From positions 248,001 through 312,000 of the forward strand of contig NZ_MDCB01000002.1 in NCBI RefSeq assembly GCF_002939705.1: a stretch of 64,000 nucleotides of DNA. Reading direction: 5' to 3'. Origin of the DNA: Xanthomonas albilineans. GTDB taxonomy: Bacteria > Pseudomonadota > Gammaproteobacteria > Xanthomonadales > Xanthomonadaceae. Numbering within the stretch: the stretch's first letter is position 1; every line of letters begins with the position of its first letter. Shown here in pieces: positions 9,340-17,903 of the stretch. Below the pieces are notes generated by a model, which ran no database searches, was not told where the DNA came from, and saw only the letters and a list, made by a program, of their open reading frames with translations. Made by a program: the position numbers and the translations under genes.

Positions 9340-9373
9340 TACACTCGTGTATACAATTCGAGACACGAGTGTA
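9340..9373. promoter_or_regulatory. Paired inverted operator-like site upstream of the Mrr-like gene
   Basis: ACACTCGTGT (9341-9350) and ACACGAGTGT (9363-9372) are exact reverse complements and each is itself an ACAC-N2-GTGT dyad; one flanking base pair extends the match. Centres are 22 bp apart, about two helical turns, as expected for tandem dimer binding by a TetR- or GntR-type repressor. The site begins 4 bases before the start codon of the leftward gene. The binding protein is unknown. Confidence 0.55.
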
Positions 9374-9523
9374 TCGTTAGCGCGTCAAGGTCCCGGCAAG
9401 GCCGCATCAGGAAGGCGGCGGATTAGTAAAGGCCCGCTTAATACTGAAACCGCCAGGGGCGTTGAGCGAACGGTCTTCTGCCGGACCGGCGCTGCCGCTG
9501 CGACGGCAGTCAGGGCAACGCCG

Positions 9524-10153
9524 TCATTCCTTAGGTGTCCCGGTACGTTGGCGGCTGGCGCGCTTGGTGGATGCCGCCTTGGTCGCTGCGGACTTCGCCG
9601 GCCCTCGCGCTGGTGTCGCAGGTTTGCCCGCACCGGTGCGGGGTGTCGATGTTTTGGATGTCCGTTTCGCCGCCGTGGGGGTTTTGCCAGCCGGTTGCGC
9701 GCTCCGGCCCCTACCGCCGAGATGGCGCAGTTCGGCATTCAACGTGTCCACGCGCTCAATTAGGGCGCCGAGGTCTTCCCGGCTAGGGACTTCCAGCCGG
9801 CGCAGCGCGCGCTGTACCCGGTCTTCGAACACTTTCTCCAGCCTGTCCCAGGTATCGGCTGCACGCTCGCGGGCCTGACCGACCCGGTTTTCGACTGCAT
9901 CGCGTACCGCATCGACGCTACCGCCGGCCAGCTTGCGTGTGTTCTCTTCCAGGCTCAGCCCCTCCTTGACCAGGGTTTCGAACAGCTTGCCGCCTTCAGC
10001 CTGGGCACGGCCGAAGGCGCCCACGCCAGCGAGCCAGACTTGTTGTGCCGATTCGCCCAGGCGCTTGGACAGTTTCTCGGCCTGTGTCTGCAGGCTGTCA
10101 TCGGCGACAGTGGAACTGCGCCGCTTACGTGCGGATTTCTTCAAAGTGGCCAT
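9524..10153 (-). CDS. Phasin family protein (PHA granule-associated)
   Basis: The 209-residue protein has an N-terminal basic patch (KKSARKRRSS), a helical phasin-like core (QQVWLAGVGAFGRAQAEGGKLFETLV, residues ~30-60; predicted coiled region to ~130), and an Ala/Lys/Pro/Thr-rich basic tail like the histone-H1-like tails of PhaF/PhaI. Such proteins coat polyhydroxyalkanoate granules and can tie them to DNA. The start at 10153 has GAAGGA upstream; the frame continues 26 codons further without a better start. Other PHA-type genes lie at 10.3-12.8 kb, but no PHA synthase is in view. Confidence 0.85.
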   Translation of the reverse strand: MATLKKSARKRRSSTVADDSLQTQAEKLSKRLGESAQQVWLAGVGAFGRAQAEGGKLFETLVKEGLSLEENTRKLAGGSVDAVRDAVENRVGQARERAADTWDRLEKVFEDRVQRALRRLEVPSREDLGALIERVDTLNAELRHLGGRGRSAQPAGKTPTAAKRTSKTSTPRTGAGKPATPARGPAKSAATKAASTKRASRQRTGTPKE

Positions 10154-10267
10154 GACGATACGTTTCCTTCGGCAGATGGGTGGCTGAGTTGGAGACTTAA
10201 ACTTACGACGTTGACTAGAGTAATCACACAACCCTGTCGCTGCAGTAGCGCGTGGCCGACGGTGGGG

Positions 10268-11539
10268 CTAATTGTTGTCCGGCGGTCGCTGCCGGGCGCG
10301 GCGGTTGGCGCGGTGCTGTGCGACCACCTGATCCACATCGTCCAGCGCACGTCGCAGCCGCGCGGTGGTTTCGGTCATGCGTCGCGGCTGCACGTCAACG
10401 CCATCGAGGAAGGTGCGGTGGCGGTCGTTGAGGATCGCATGGCGCAGCGCGATGCCGTGCGCGGCCAGCATCGGCTCCAGCGTCTGCGCGTTGCGACGCA
10501 AATCGGACAGTGTGTTGCGGTAGGCAAGTTGGCACACCCGGTGGCGTGCGGAATAGCTGAACAAATTGGTGAAGAACAGTTCGCTGTTGTCGGCATTGGG
10601 CTCGAACACCATCTGGTCGATCTGCGGATATTGCCGTGCGTATTTCTCCAGCCCGACCTGCATGCGCGACTGCAGCAGCGTGCGGAAGGTCTGCGACAGC
10701 ACCGCTGGCAGACCGCCGGCAAGTAGCCGCGCGCGGTCGATGTGGCCGTTGCGGCGCGGTGCGTGGGTGGCGTCGTAGGGCACCAGCGGATTGATCCCGA
10801 TCATCAGGTCGATGCCGCGTTCCAGCAGGGTGGAGGCGTGCATCGTGCGCCGCAGCGCACCGTCCACGTAGTGGTGCCCGTCGATTTCCACCGGCGGATA
10901 CAGCCCGGGCAGCGCGGCACTGGCCTGCACCGCGAGCGAGATCGGCACCTGATCCAGTCCGCGCTCGCCGAAGCGCACGGTACGGCCGCTGTCCAGGTCC
11001 ACCGCGACCACGAACAGATCCGTGTCCAGCGCGCGGAAGTCGTTACTGCGGCCACGGCGGCTGAACACGTCCTGCAGGAAGCGCTCCACGCCGGCGTTGT
11101 CGAACAGCCCACTGGGGACCAGACCGCCGAAGCGGCTGATCAGATCCGACCAGCGTGTCTTGCGCGGCTCGGTCAGCAGATCGTGCCACCAGCCATAGGC
11201 CAGCCGCGGCAGGGTGGCGGCACGGCGCAGGTATTCGTAGACGTTGGGACGGAGGAAGTCCTCGGGCCGGAAATGCGCATCGTCGCTGTTGCCGGTGACG
11301 AAGATCCGGCAAATCTCGGCGCTGCTCACCCGGTTGGCCAGGCCAGCGGTCAGGAACGCGCCGGAACTGACCCCCACGTAGCAATCCAGGCGGGTCAGGT
11401 CCAGCCCGTCCAGTGCCTCGTCCAGCGCCCGCAACGCCCCCAGGCCGTACATGCCGCCGATCGGACCACCGCCGGCGATGGCAAGACCGATGCGGCCGTT
11501 GGAACGGGGGCGTGGCGAGGCGCTGTGGAGGGAAAGCAT
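10268..11539 (-). CDS. Patatin-like phospholipase family protein
   Basis: The 423-residue protein has the patatin Ser-Asp dyad architecture: the oxyanion-hole motif GGGPIGGMYGLG near residue 25, the nucleophile elbow GVSSG (GxSxG) near residue 58, and the DGA motif (YVDGALRRT) in the middle of the sequence. Patatins are acyl hydrolases acting on lipid esters; no signal peptide is evident, so a cytoplasmic or granule-surface role is likely. It sits between the phasin gene and a divergent FFLEELY-motif gene, so action on storage granules or membrane lipids is a reasonable inference. The C-terminal ~120 residues are helical and unassigned. Confidence 0.85.
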   Translation of the reverse strand: MLSLHSASPRPRSNGRIGLAIAGGGPIGGMYGLGALRALDEALDGLDLTRLDCYVGVSSGAFLTAGLANRVSSAEICRIFVTGNSDDAHFRPEDFLRPNVYEYLRRAATLPRLAYGWWHDLLTEPRKTRWSDLISRFGGLVPSGLFDNAGVERFLQDVFSRRGRSNDFRALDTDLFVVAVDLDSGRTVRFGERGLDQVPISLAVQASAALPGLYPPVEIDGHHYVDGALRRTMHASTLLERGIDLMIGINPLVPYDATHAPRRNGHIDRARLLAGGLPAVLSQTFRTLLQSRMQVGLEKYARQYPQIDQMVFEPNADNSELFFTNLFSYSARHRVCQLAYRNTLSDLRRNAQTLEPMLAAHGIALRHAILNDRHRTFLDGVDVQPRRMTETTARLRRALDDVDQVVAQHRANRRARQRPPDNN

Positions 11540-11626
11540 GCGCGGTCCGCGAGGGGCAGTGGTGTGAGTGTAGCCGAGCGCGGTGATGATTGCGGTCGTG
11601 CGGGACTACGACCATCATCGGCGGTC

Positions 11627-12346
11627 ATGGCACGCAGCACTCTCGTCTTGGAACGACTCGCTCGCCGTTTGGCCTGGCACCAGGCGCTGCACGATCCGGC
11701 ACGCGAGCCACGTAACGCGCTGCCCTGGTTGCAAGAACTGCGGCGCTGGCAGTCGCAGCGGCTGGAGCGCAGTTTCGCGCACTTTTTGCAAGATCCGCAG
11801 CGGCGTCCTGCGGCGATGTTCTTTCTCACCGACGTCTATGGCGACCGCGATTTCAGCCGTCGCGATGCCGATATCGTCAAGGTACTGCCAATGATGCAGC
11901 GGCTGATGCCCGCTGCGTTGCTGGGCACGGTCGTCGATGCCATCGAGCTGGGCGCGTTGACTCACGCCCTTGATCTGCGCATGGCTGTCGTGCTGCAAGC
12001 ACTGGCGCCGAAGGAGCAGCGCCTGGAGACGGATCTCTATGCCCAGGCTTACCGGCGGTCGGGCTTGCCGCGTTTACGTCAGCGCCAGATCGAGCTGATC
12101 GCCGACGTCGGTCTTGGTCTGGCCTCGGCGGTACGGACCCCGGGCGTGCGCATGCTGCTGCGCTTCGCCCGCGGTCCTGCCAAGGCGGCAGGATTGTCGG
12201 AGCTACAGGGATTCCTGGAGCGTGGTTTCGATGCGTTCTTCAGGCTAGGCGATGCGAAGGGCTTTATCAGTGATATCGAAACTGCCGAATGCGCCGCGTC
12301 GCGGCGGCTGTTCGCCGGTCACCCACAGCCGTTCGCGTTCGACTGA
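11627..12346 (+). CDS. FFLEELY-motif protein
   Basis: The ATG at 11627 gives a 239-residue, helix-rich protein. The segment MFFLTDVYGDRDFSRRDADI near residue 65 corresponds to the diagnostic FFLEELYG-x-x-DFxxRD motif of a family of unknown biochemical function. The same frame is open for hundreds of codons upstream, but there it is antisense to the patatin gene. No signal peptide or membrane segment is apparent. It diverges from the patatin-like gene by 87 bases and precedes a PHA-system gene on the other strand. Confidence 0.8.
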   Translation: MARSTLVLERLARRLAWHQALHDPAREPRNALPWLQELRRWQSQRLERSFAHFLQDPQRRPAAMFFLTDVYGDRDFSRRDADIVKVLPMMQRLMPAALLGTVVDAIELGALTHALDLRMAVVLQALAPKEQRLETDLYAQAYRRSGLPRLRQRQIELIADVGLGLASAVRTPGVRMLLRFARGPAKAAGLSELQGFLERGFDAFFRLGDAKGFISDIETAECAASRRLFAGHPQPFAFD

Positions 12347-12430
12347 CGCTGCTGCACAAGCCTGTCGTCCAAGTCCGCCATCCACTTAGCTCTCAACCAG
12401 AGCGCTGGCCCCAGCGTAGTGGGATGTGGG

Positions 12431-12442
12431 AGCGAGGTCGCT
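12431..12442. repeat. Short REP-like hairpin
   Basis: AGCGAGGTCGCT forms a 5-bp stem within the context GTGGGAGCGAGGTCGCTGTCGCCCGC, which resembles the GTGGGAGCG... class of repetitive extragenic palindromes common in xanthomonads and pseudomonads. It lies in the convergent gap 12347-12482. Confidence 0.4.
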
Positions 12443-12482
12443 GTCGCCCGCTTACCCAGAGTCGAAGCGCCGATTGCGGCGC

Positions 12483-12758
12483 TCAGCTGAGTTTTTCGGA
12501 GAGAACCCGCTGGATCTCGCTTTCCACCGTGCCCTTCATTGCCGATAGCAGGAAGCCCAGTTCGGCCGTCACATGCACCTGTTTGGGTAACAGTTCGATG
12601 CGCCCGTCCACCCCGGAGCGTGAAAACAGCAGCGCATCGCCCTCCCAACGCGATTCCAGATCGAAGCGTTCGGCCAGTTTCTTGGCGGCGGCGTCGATCG
12701 CCTTGCGCGCTTGCGCGGGGGTCTTGCCATGGTCGTGACGGATGTCGATGCTGGACAT
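12483..12758 (-). CDS. Polyhydroxyalkanoic acid system family protein
   Basis: The 91-residue protein (MSSIDIRHDHGKTPAQARKA ... LLPKQVHVTAELGFLL) matches the small PHA-granule-region family in length and in its N-terminal IRHDHGKT-x-AQARK motif. Members are encoded near PHA genes; their molecular role is not defined. The ATG at 12758 has AGGAG 6 bases upstream, which decides the start against an in-frame ATG at 12803. It is convergent with the FFLEELY gene. Confidence 0.8.
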   Translation of the reverse strand: MSSIDIRHDHGKTPAQARKAIDAAAKKLAERFDLESRWEGDALLFSRSGVDGRIELLPKQVHVTAELGFLLSAMKGTVESEIQRVLSEKLS

Positions 12759-12877
12759 GCTGGCTCCTGCGCGGGTGAACAACCCGCATGAACGATCCTG
12801 CATTGTGCGGATGTACGCCGCATTGTCCAGGTGTCACGCGCTTCTGCGCACGCCTTCAACCTGCTAGGCTGCGCGCC

Positions 12878-13675
12878 GTGCCCGATCTGCAAGTCCATTT
12901 CAGCAACCGTCAACAACCCGACTGGCCCCTGCGCGCGGGCATACATTGCATCGTGCGACTGGCTTCCGGTGAGGTGAGACTGGTCGAGGACAGCGAGGGA
13001 GCGCGGCTGCTTGCGCAGTTTCGCCTGGATCAACGCGGTTTGTGGTTGCAGGTCGCTGACGGCAGTCGCGGCATCCACGTGAACGGACGACGGGTGCGGC
13101 GCATGGCGCTGCTGCGCGCTGGCGACGCGGTCTACGCCGACGGCGTGGAAATGGTGCTGCAGGGAGCCTGTCAATCGCTGCAACGCCCGCCCGACCCCCG
13201 CGATACCGCGGACGAAGATCCTTGTCTTGTCCTGCGAGGCCTCGGCGGCCAGCATCACGGCCGCAGTTTCACCCTTGACCGGGTGCGCCATGTCGGCCGC
13301 CTGCGCGAGTGCGACATCCGCATCGACGACCCCGCCTTCGCCGAGCGCCATGCACGTCTGGAGCGACATGGCGAGCGAGTGCTGTTGCGCAGCCTCGGCG
13401 ACGCGCAGACCCAGGTCAATGGCATCGTGGTGCGCAACTGTTGGCTGCAATCGGGCGATCAAGTGGTGTTCGACGCACAACACCGCTTCGTATTGGAAAT
13501 GCCGCAGGCAAGCGGCGGCGAGCCGCAGATGCGCGATCCGGCGCGTGCGGCGCAGACACCGACGCACACCGCGATGGCGCGTCCAGCAACTGTGCGCCGG
13601 TGGCCGTGGCTGTTGCTCAGCGCGCTGCTATTGGCCGCCGCGCTCAGCGGATTGCTGTGGTTCGGCGCGCGCTGA
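12878..13675 (+). CDS. FHA domain protein with C-terminal membrane anchor
   Basis: From GTG 12878 the protein has 265 residues. A degenerate beta-rich N-terminal region (LRAGIHCIVRLASGEVRLVE) is followed by an FHA-like domain at residues ~120-210 with VGRLRECDIRIDD, ERHARLERHGERVLLRSLG and the conserved Asn-Gly of QVNGIVV; the usual Ser of SxxH is Ala. FHA domains bind phosphothreonine peptides. A single C-terminal transmembrane helix (WPWLLLSALLLAAALSGLLW) would leave the FHA domain in the cytoplasm. TAGGCT lies 8 bases before the GTG, hinting at a very short leader. Its last 32 bases overlap the convergent msrQ. No kinase or phosphatase is adjacent. Confidence 0.75.
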   Translation: MPDLQVHFSNRQQPDWPLRAGIHCIVRLASGEVRLVEDSEGARLLAQFRLDQRGLWLQVADGSRGIHVNGRRVRRMALLRAGDAVYADGVEMVLQGACQSLQRPPDPRDTADEDPCLVLRGLGGQHHGRSFTLDRVRHVGRLRECDIRIDDPAFAERHARLERHGERVLLRSLGDAQTQVNGIVVRNCWLQSGDQVVFDAQHRFVLEMPQASGGEPQMRDPARAAQTPTHTAMARPATVRRWPWLLLSALLLAAALSGLLWFGAR

Positions 13676-14276
13676 GCGCACGCCAGCCACGCCAGCCCAG
13701 CAGCGAGGCCAGGATCGCTGCGTACAGCAATGGTTCGCGGATATCCGATTTCACCAGCCACCAAAAATGCAGCACTGCCAGCACGCCGATCGCGTAGATG
13801 GCCTTGTGCAACTTGCCCCAGTTGCGCTTGAGCCGGCGCATCCAGCCCTGGGTGGAGGTGATCGCCAGCGGGATCAGCAGCAGCCAGGCGAGGAAGCCGA
13901 CCGTGATGTAGGGACGCTTGACGATCTCCTCGAAGATTTGTGCCCAGTAACCGCGCAAATCCAATCCCAGATAAGCGACCACATGTACGCAGGCGTAGAA
14001 GAACGCGTACAGCCCGAGCATGCGCCGGAAGCGCAGCAGCACCGCTTGCCCGGTCAGTTGCCGCAGTGGCGTGATGGCCAGGGTCAGCAGCAACAGCCGC
14101 AACGCCCAGATGCCGGTGCGGTGCTCGACCGCGGCCACCGGATCGGCCCCGAGTGCATCGTTGCCGGTCTGCCATACCTGCCAGAACTGCCAACCCAGCC
14201 AGGCCATCGGCAGCATCGCCAGTCCATGCACCATCGTTTTGGCGGCAATCAGGCTGCCCGATGCCCGACGGCTCAC
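13644..14276 (-). CDS. msrQ: Protein-methionine-sulfoxide reductase heme-binding subunit MsrQ
   Basis: The 210-residue, strongly hydrophobic protein has about six transmembrane segments and the ferric-reductase-like arrangement of MsrQ/YedZ, including RRMLGLYAFFYACVHVVAYL and KLHKAIYAIGVLAVLHFWWL whose His residues are candidate heme ligands. MsrQ passes electrons through the inner membrane to periplasmic MsrP to repair oxidised methionines. msrP lies 76 bases upstream on the same strand, so the two form an operon in the order msrP-msrQ. Confidence 0.93.
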   Translation of the reverse strand: MSRRASGSLIAAKTMVHGLAMLPMAWLGWQFWQVWQTGNDALGADPVAAVEHRTGIWALRLLLLTLAITPLRQLTGQAVLLRFRRMLGLYAFFYACVHVVAYLGLDLRGYWAQIFEEIVKRPYITVGFLAWLLLIPLAITSTQGWMRRLKRNWGKLHKAIYAIGVLAVLHFWWLVKSDIREPLLYAAILASLLGWRGWRALSARRTTAIR

Positions 14277-14352
14277 GCAGCCATCTCGCAGTGCATTGCC
14301 ATTGCGTCCGTCGTTTTCGAGCCCCCAATCAGCTCTCCAGAGTCGCGCACGC

Positions 14353-15321
14353 TCAGTACCATTTCTTCAGATCCATCCCAGCATAAAGTGCCGCGACCTG
14401 ATCGGCGTAGCCGTTGAATGGGCGGGTTGGGATGCGTTCGGCGAACAGTTTGCTGGCTTTGCCGGCGATGCGACGTTCGGTTTTCTGGCTCCAGCGCGGG
14501 TGGTCCACGGCGGGATTGACGTTGGAGAAGAAACCGTATTCGGAAGGTTGCAGCTCATGCCAGGCGGTCTCCGGCATGCGTTCGACAAAGCGGATCTCGA
14601 CGATCGACTTGATGCTCTTGAAGCCGTATTTCCATGGCACCACCAGGCGTAGCGGCGCACCGTTCTGCTGTGGCAATGGTTTGCCATACAGGCCGGTGGC
14701 GAGCAGGGTCAGCGGGTGCATCGCCTCGTCGATACGCAGGCCTTCCTTGTACGGCCAGTCGATCGAGCGGTAGCGGATGCCCGGCATTTGCTGTGGATCG
14801 GCCAGTGTGGTGAAGGCGACGTACTTGGCCTTGGAGGTCGGCGCGAAGCGCTTGAGTACTTCGCCCAACGGCACGCCCAGCCATGGAATCACCATCGACC
14901 AGCCTTCGACGCAGCGCAGGCGGTAGATGCGCTCCTCCGGCGTACTGCCCTTGAGCAGGTCGTTCAGCGCCAGGGTGCCGGGTTTGTCGCATTCGCCGGA
15001 AACCTTGACCGACCAGGGCGAGGTGCGAAGGGTCTTGGCCGCTTTCGACGGATCGGTCTTGTCGGTGCCGAACTCGTAGAAGTTGTTGTAGCTGGTCACG
15101 TCCTCGTAGCGGGTGAGTTCTTCATTGGTACGGAAGCCGCTGCGGGCTTGTTCCACGGTCACGACGGTTTTCGGTGGTGCTGGTGGCTCGGCGGCGGCGC
15201 AGCCGACCAGGCCCGACATCGGCCCCAGCGCCAACACTTGCAGTAGGCGACGCCGGTCGCGGTAGACCGCCTCGTCGGTGATCTCGCGGCTGGGAATCTT
15301 GAGTGCATCGCGCAAGGACAT
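14353..15321 (-). CDS. msrP: Protein-methionine-sulfoxide reductase catalytic subunit MsrP
   Basis: The 322-residue molybdopterin enzyme reduces methionine sulfoxide in periplasmic proteins. The N-terminus carries a Tat-type signal ([20 protein letters not shown] near residue 22), expected for export with folded cofactor. The molybdenum-ligand Cys is in [15 protein letters not shown] near residue 135, and [14 protein letters not shown] is the conserved C-terminal element. It is the promoter-proximal gene of msrP-msrQ. Confidence 0.95.
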   Translation of the reverse strand: MSLRDALKIPSREITDEAVYRDRRRLLQVLALGPMSGLVGCAAAEPPAPPKTVVTVEQARSGFRTNEELTRYEDVTSYNNFYEFGTDKTDPSKAAKTLRTSPWSVKVSGECDKPGTLALNDLLKGSTPEERIYRLRCVEGWSMVIPWLGVPLGEVLKRFAPTSKAKYVAFTTLADPQQMPGIRYRSIDWPYKEGLRIDEAMHPLTLLATGLYGKPLPQQNGAPLRLVVPWKYGFKSIKSIVEIRFVERMPETAWHELQPSEYGFFSNVNPAVDHPRWSQKTERRIAGKASKLFAERIPTRPFNGYADQVAALYAGMDLKKWY

Positions 15322-15474
15322 GGCGGACTCCTGGCTGGAGGCGAGTGAGTGATGACAGGGATTTCAGCACAGATTACGCGTCTGCCAGGCCAATGGATGC
15401 ATCTGCAACCTAAATTGCCGGGCCGCAAGCTGTTGCACTGCGGCATACTAGAGGGCCTTTCGGATAGGTGCCCC

Positions 15475-16560
15475 ATGACCCGCGCGTTCAATTTCAGTGC
15501 CGGCCCCGCTGCCTTGCCGGAATCGGTCCTGCGTCAGGCGCAGGCGGAGATGTTGGAGTGGAATGGCGTGGGGGCTTCCCTCGTCGAGCTGAGTCATCGC
15601 GGCCCCGAATTTATGGAAGTGGCGGCGCAGGCCGAGGCTGATCTACGGCAGTTGCTCGGCATTTCCGACGATTACGCCGTGCTGTTCCTGTCCGGTGGGG
15701 CCACCACCCAGCAGGCGCTGCTAGCATTGAACTTCGCCGCGCCGGGGCAGACCGTGGACTACGTGGTCACCGGGCACTGGAGCAAGACGGCGATCAAACA
15801 GGTCACGCCTTACGTCAAGGTCCATGTGGCTGCCAGCAGCGAGGCCGATGATTTCCGCGATATTCCTGCGCGCACCGGCTGGCAGCTCAGCGCCGATGCC
15901 GCTTATGTCCACATCACCGCCAACGAAACCATTCATGGCGTGGAATTCCGCGAGACGCCGGACGTCGGGGCGGTGCCGCTGTTCGCCGATTTCAGTTCCA
16001 GCATCGCCTCCGAGCCGATCGACGTCTCCAACTACGCGCTGCTGTATGCCGGTGCGCAGAAAAATCTTGGCCCGGTGGGTGTGGCGGTGGTGATCGTCCG
16101 TCGCGATCTGTTGCAGCGGGCAGGGCAGCCGCGAGCGGACATCTTCGACTACCGCTCGCATGTGGCGCGCGACTCGATGCTCAACACGCCGCCGACCTGG
16201 AACTGGTATCTGGCCGGGCTGGTATTCAAGTGGATGTTGGCCGAGGGCGGGGTGGAGGAATTCGCGCGCCGCAACCGCGCCAAGTCGGGGCTGGTGTACG
16301 CGGCAATCGACGCCTCCGGCGGCTTCTACCGCAACCAAGTGGTGCCTGCGGCGCGTTCGCGGATGAATATCCCGTTCTTCCTGCCCGACGAAACCCTCAC
16401 CGCGCGTTTTGTCGCCGAGTCCAAGGCGGCCGGGCTCCTGGCGTTGAAGGGGCATAAGGCGGTCGGTGGCATTCGCGCCTCGCTGTACAACGCGATGCCA
16501 TTTGCCGGAGCGCAGGCATTGGTCGATTTCATGCGCGATTTCCAGCAACGCAACGGCTGA
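15475..16560 (+). CDS. serC: Phosphoserine aminotransferase
   Basis: SerC converts 3-phosphohydroxypyruvate plus glutamate to phosphoserine, and takes part in pyridoxal phosphate synthesis. The ATG at 15475 begins [16 protein letters not shown], the standard SerC N-terminus, giving 361 residues (family 360-365). The PLP-binding Lys is in [15 protein letters not shown] near residue 200, and [10 protein letters not shown] contacts the cofactor phosphate. An open frame reaches back to 15349 but lacks SerC similarity. First gene of a serC-pheA-aroA series linking serine and aromatic biosynthesis. Confidence 0.97.
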   Translation: MTRAFNFSAGPAALPESVLRQAQAEMLEWNGVGASLVELSHRGPEFMEVAAQAEADLRQLLGISDDYAVLFLSGGATTQQALLALNFAAPGQTVDYVVTGHWSKTAIKQVTPYVKVHVAASSEADDFRDIPARTGWQLSADAAYVHITANETIHGVEFRETPDVGAVPLFADFSSSIASEPIDVSNYALLYAGAQKNLGPVGVAVVIVRRDLLQRAGQPRADIFDYRSHVARDSMLNTPPTWNWYLAGLVFKWMLAEGGVEEFARRNRAKSGLVYAAIDASGGFYRNQVVPAARSRMNIPFFLPDETLTARFVAESKAAGLLALKGHKAVGGIRASLYNAMPFAGAQALVDFMRDFQQRNG

Positions 16561-16568
16561 GTCGTCAC

Positions 16569-16593
16569 TGTAGAAGCGGCTTCAGCCGCGACC
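16569..16593. repeat. REP-like palindrome between serC and pheA
   Basis: TGTAGAAGCGGCTTCAGCCG and the following bases contain the dyad GCGGC-TTCA-GCCGC (16576-16589). This is the GTAGxAGCGGCTTCAGCCGCGAC class of extragenic palindromes widespread in Xanthomonas and relatives. In the transcript it would form a small hairpin between two genes of one operon. Confidence 0.65.
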
Positions 16594-16638
16594 GGATGGC
16601 CTTGTCGGTACATCCGGAATATCAAGGAACCATGAGCC

Positions 16639-17802
16639 ATGGCCGCAAAGCCGAAAAAATCCCCCTCCGCTGGTGCCAAAGCGGCCAAGCCTACCTCCGG
16701 CAGCGTCGCCAAATCCGCCGCTTCACCCGCGCTGGCCGACGTGCGTGCCAAGATCGATGAGATCGACCGTACCATCCAGGCCTTGATCGCCGAGCGTGCG
16801 CAGTTTGCCCGCCAGGTCGGCCTGGCCAAGGGCAAGCTTGCTGCGGCGGTGGACTACTACCGTCCGGAGCGCGAGGCGCAAGTGCTGCGGATGGTGGTGG
16901 ACCGTAACCAGGGCCCGCTCAGCGACGAAGTGCTGGTGCACGTGTTCCGCGAGATCATGTCGGCGTGTCTGGCGCAGCAGGAGCCGCTCAAGGTCGGCTA
17001 TCTCGGCCCTGAAGGCACCTTCAGCGAGCAGGCGGTGCTCAAGCACTTCGGCCGCTCGGCGGTGGGCATGCCGATGGCGTCGATCGAGGAAGTGTTCCAG
17101 GAAGTGGAGAACGGCAATGCCGATTTCGGCGTGGTGCCGGTGGAGAATTCCGGGCAGGGCACCATCCAGGTCACCCTGGACATGTTCATCACTTCCAAGC
17201 TGAAGATTTGTGGCGAGACCGAGTTGCGCGTGCATCAGTTCCTACTGTCGCGCAGTGGGCGGCTGGATGCGATCGAGCGCATCTACGCGCATCCACAGGC
17301 GTTCGCGCAGACCGCCGGCTGGTTGCGCGCGCACTTGCCGAAGGTCGAGAAGATCCCCGTGTCCAGCAATGCCGAGGGCGCGCGCCGCGCGCGCAATGCC
17401 GACGATGCGGCCGCGATTGGCGGAGAGAGCGCGGCGCAGGTGTACGCGCTTAAGAAGGTCGTCACCAAATCGATTGAGGACGATGCCGACAACACCACGC
17501 GTTTCCTGGTGATTGGGCGCAAGATTTTTCCGCCGTCCGGGCACGATCGCACGTCGGTGCTGGTGTTCATTCACGACAAGCCTGGCGCCCTGTTCGATGT
17601 GCTCAGCCCATTTGCGCGGCATGGCATCAGCATGAATCGGATCGAGTCGCGTCCATCGCATCAGGGGAAGTGGGAGTACGGATTCTTCATCGACTTGGCC
17701 GGGCACGTAGAGGACGAGGCGATGAAGCAGGCGTTGGCCGAATTGAAGGCGCACTCGGCGCAGATCAAGGTGTTGGGGGCGTATCCGGTGTCAGTGCCTT
17801 GA
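16639..17802 (+). CDS. pheA: Bifunctional chorismate mutase / prephenate dehydratase
   Basis: The 387-residue P-protein converts chorismate to prephenate and then phenylpyruvate, towards phenylalanine. After a Lys/Ala/Ser-rich tail of about 30 residues come an AroQ chorismate mutase domain (VRAKIDEIDRTIQALIAERA, residues ~35-120), the prephenate dehydratase domain starting KVGYLGPEGTFSEQA near residue 117, and an ACT regulatory domain (SVLVFIHDKPGALFDVLSPF, then NRIESRPS) near 300-380 that senses phenylalanine. AAGGA lies 10 bases upstream of the ATG. It follows serC and precedes aroA. Confidence 0.97.
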   Translation: MAAKPKKSPSAGAKAAKPTSGSVAKSAASPALADVRAKIDEIDRTIQALIAERAQFARQVGLAKGKLAAAVDYYRPEREAQVLRMVVDRNQGPLSDEVLVHVFREIMSACLAQQEPLKVGYLGPEGTFSEQAVLKHFGRSAVGMPMASIEEVFQEVENGNADFGVVPVENSGQGTIQVTLDMFITSKLKICGETELRVHQFLLSRSGRLDAIERIYAHPQAFAQTAGWLRAHLPKVEKIPVSSNAEGARRARNADDAAAIGGESAAQVYALKKVVTKSIEDDADNTTRFLVIGRKIFPPSGHDRTSVLVFIHDKPGALFDVLSPFARHGISMNRIESRPSHQGKWEYGFFIDLAGHVEDEAMKQALAELKAHSAQIKVLGAYPVSVP

Positions 17803-17903
17803 TCGTGTTGCCGATGCCAAGGGTGCGTTGTCGAGAATCACGGTAGCAACCGTAGTGACGTGGCGGGGCCCTTCTGGGCTTGGTGTGACTTTCAGGAACG
17901 ATG

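Noticed and set aside
10742-11626. Upstream extension of the FFLEELY-motif frame
   Set aside because: It lies antisense to the patatin-like gene; the family-like protein starts at 11627.
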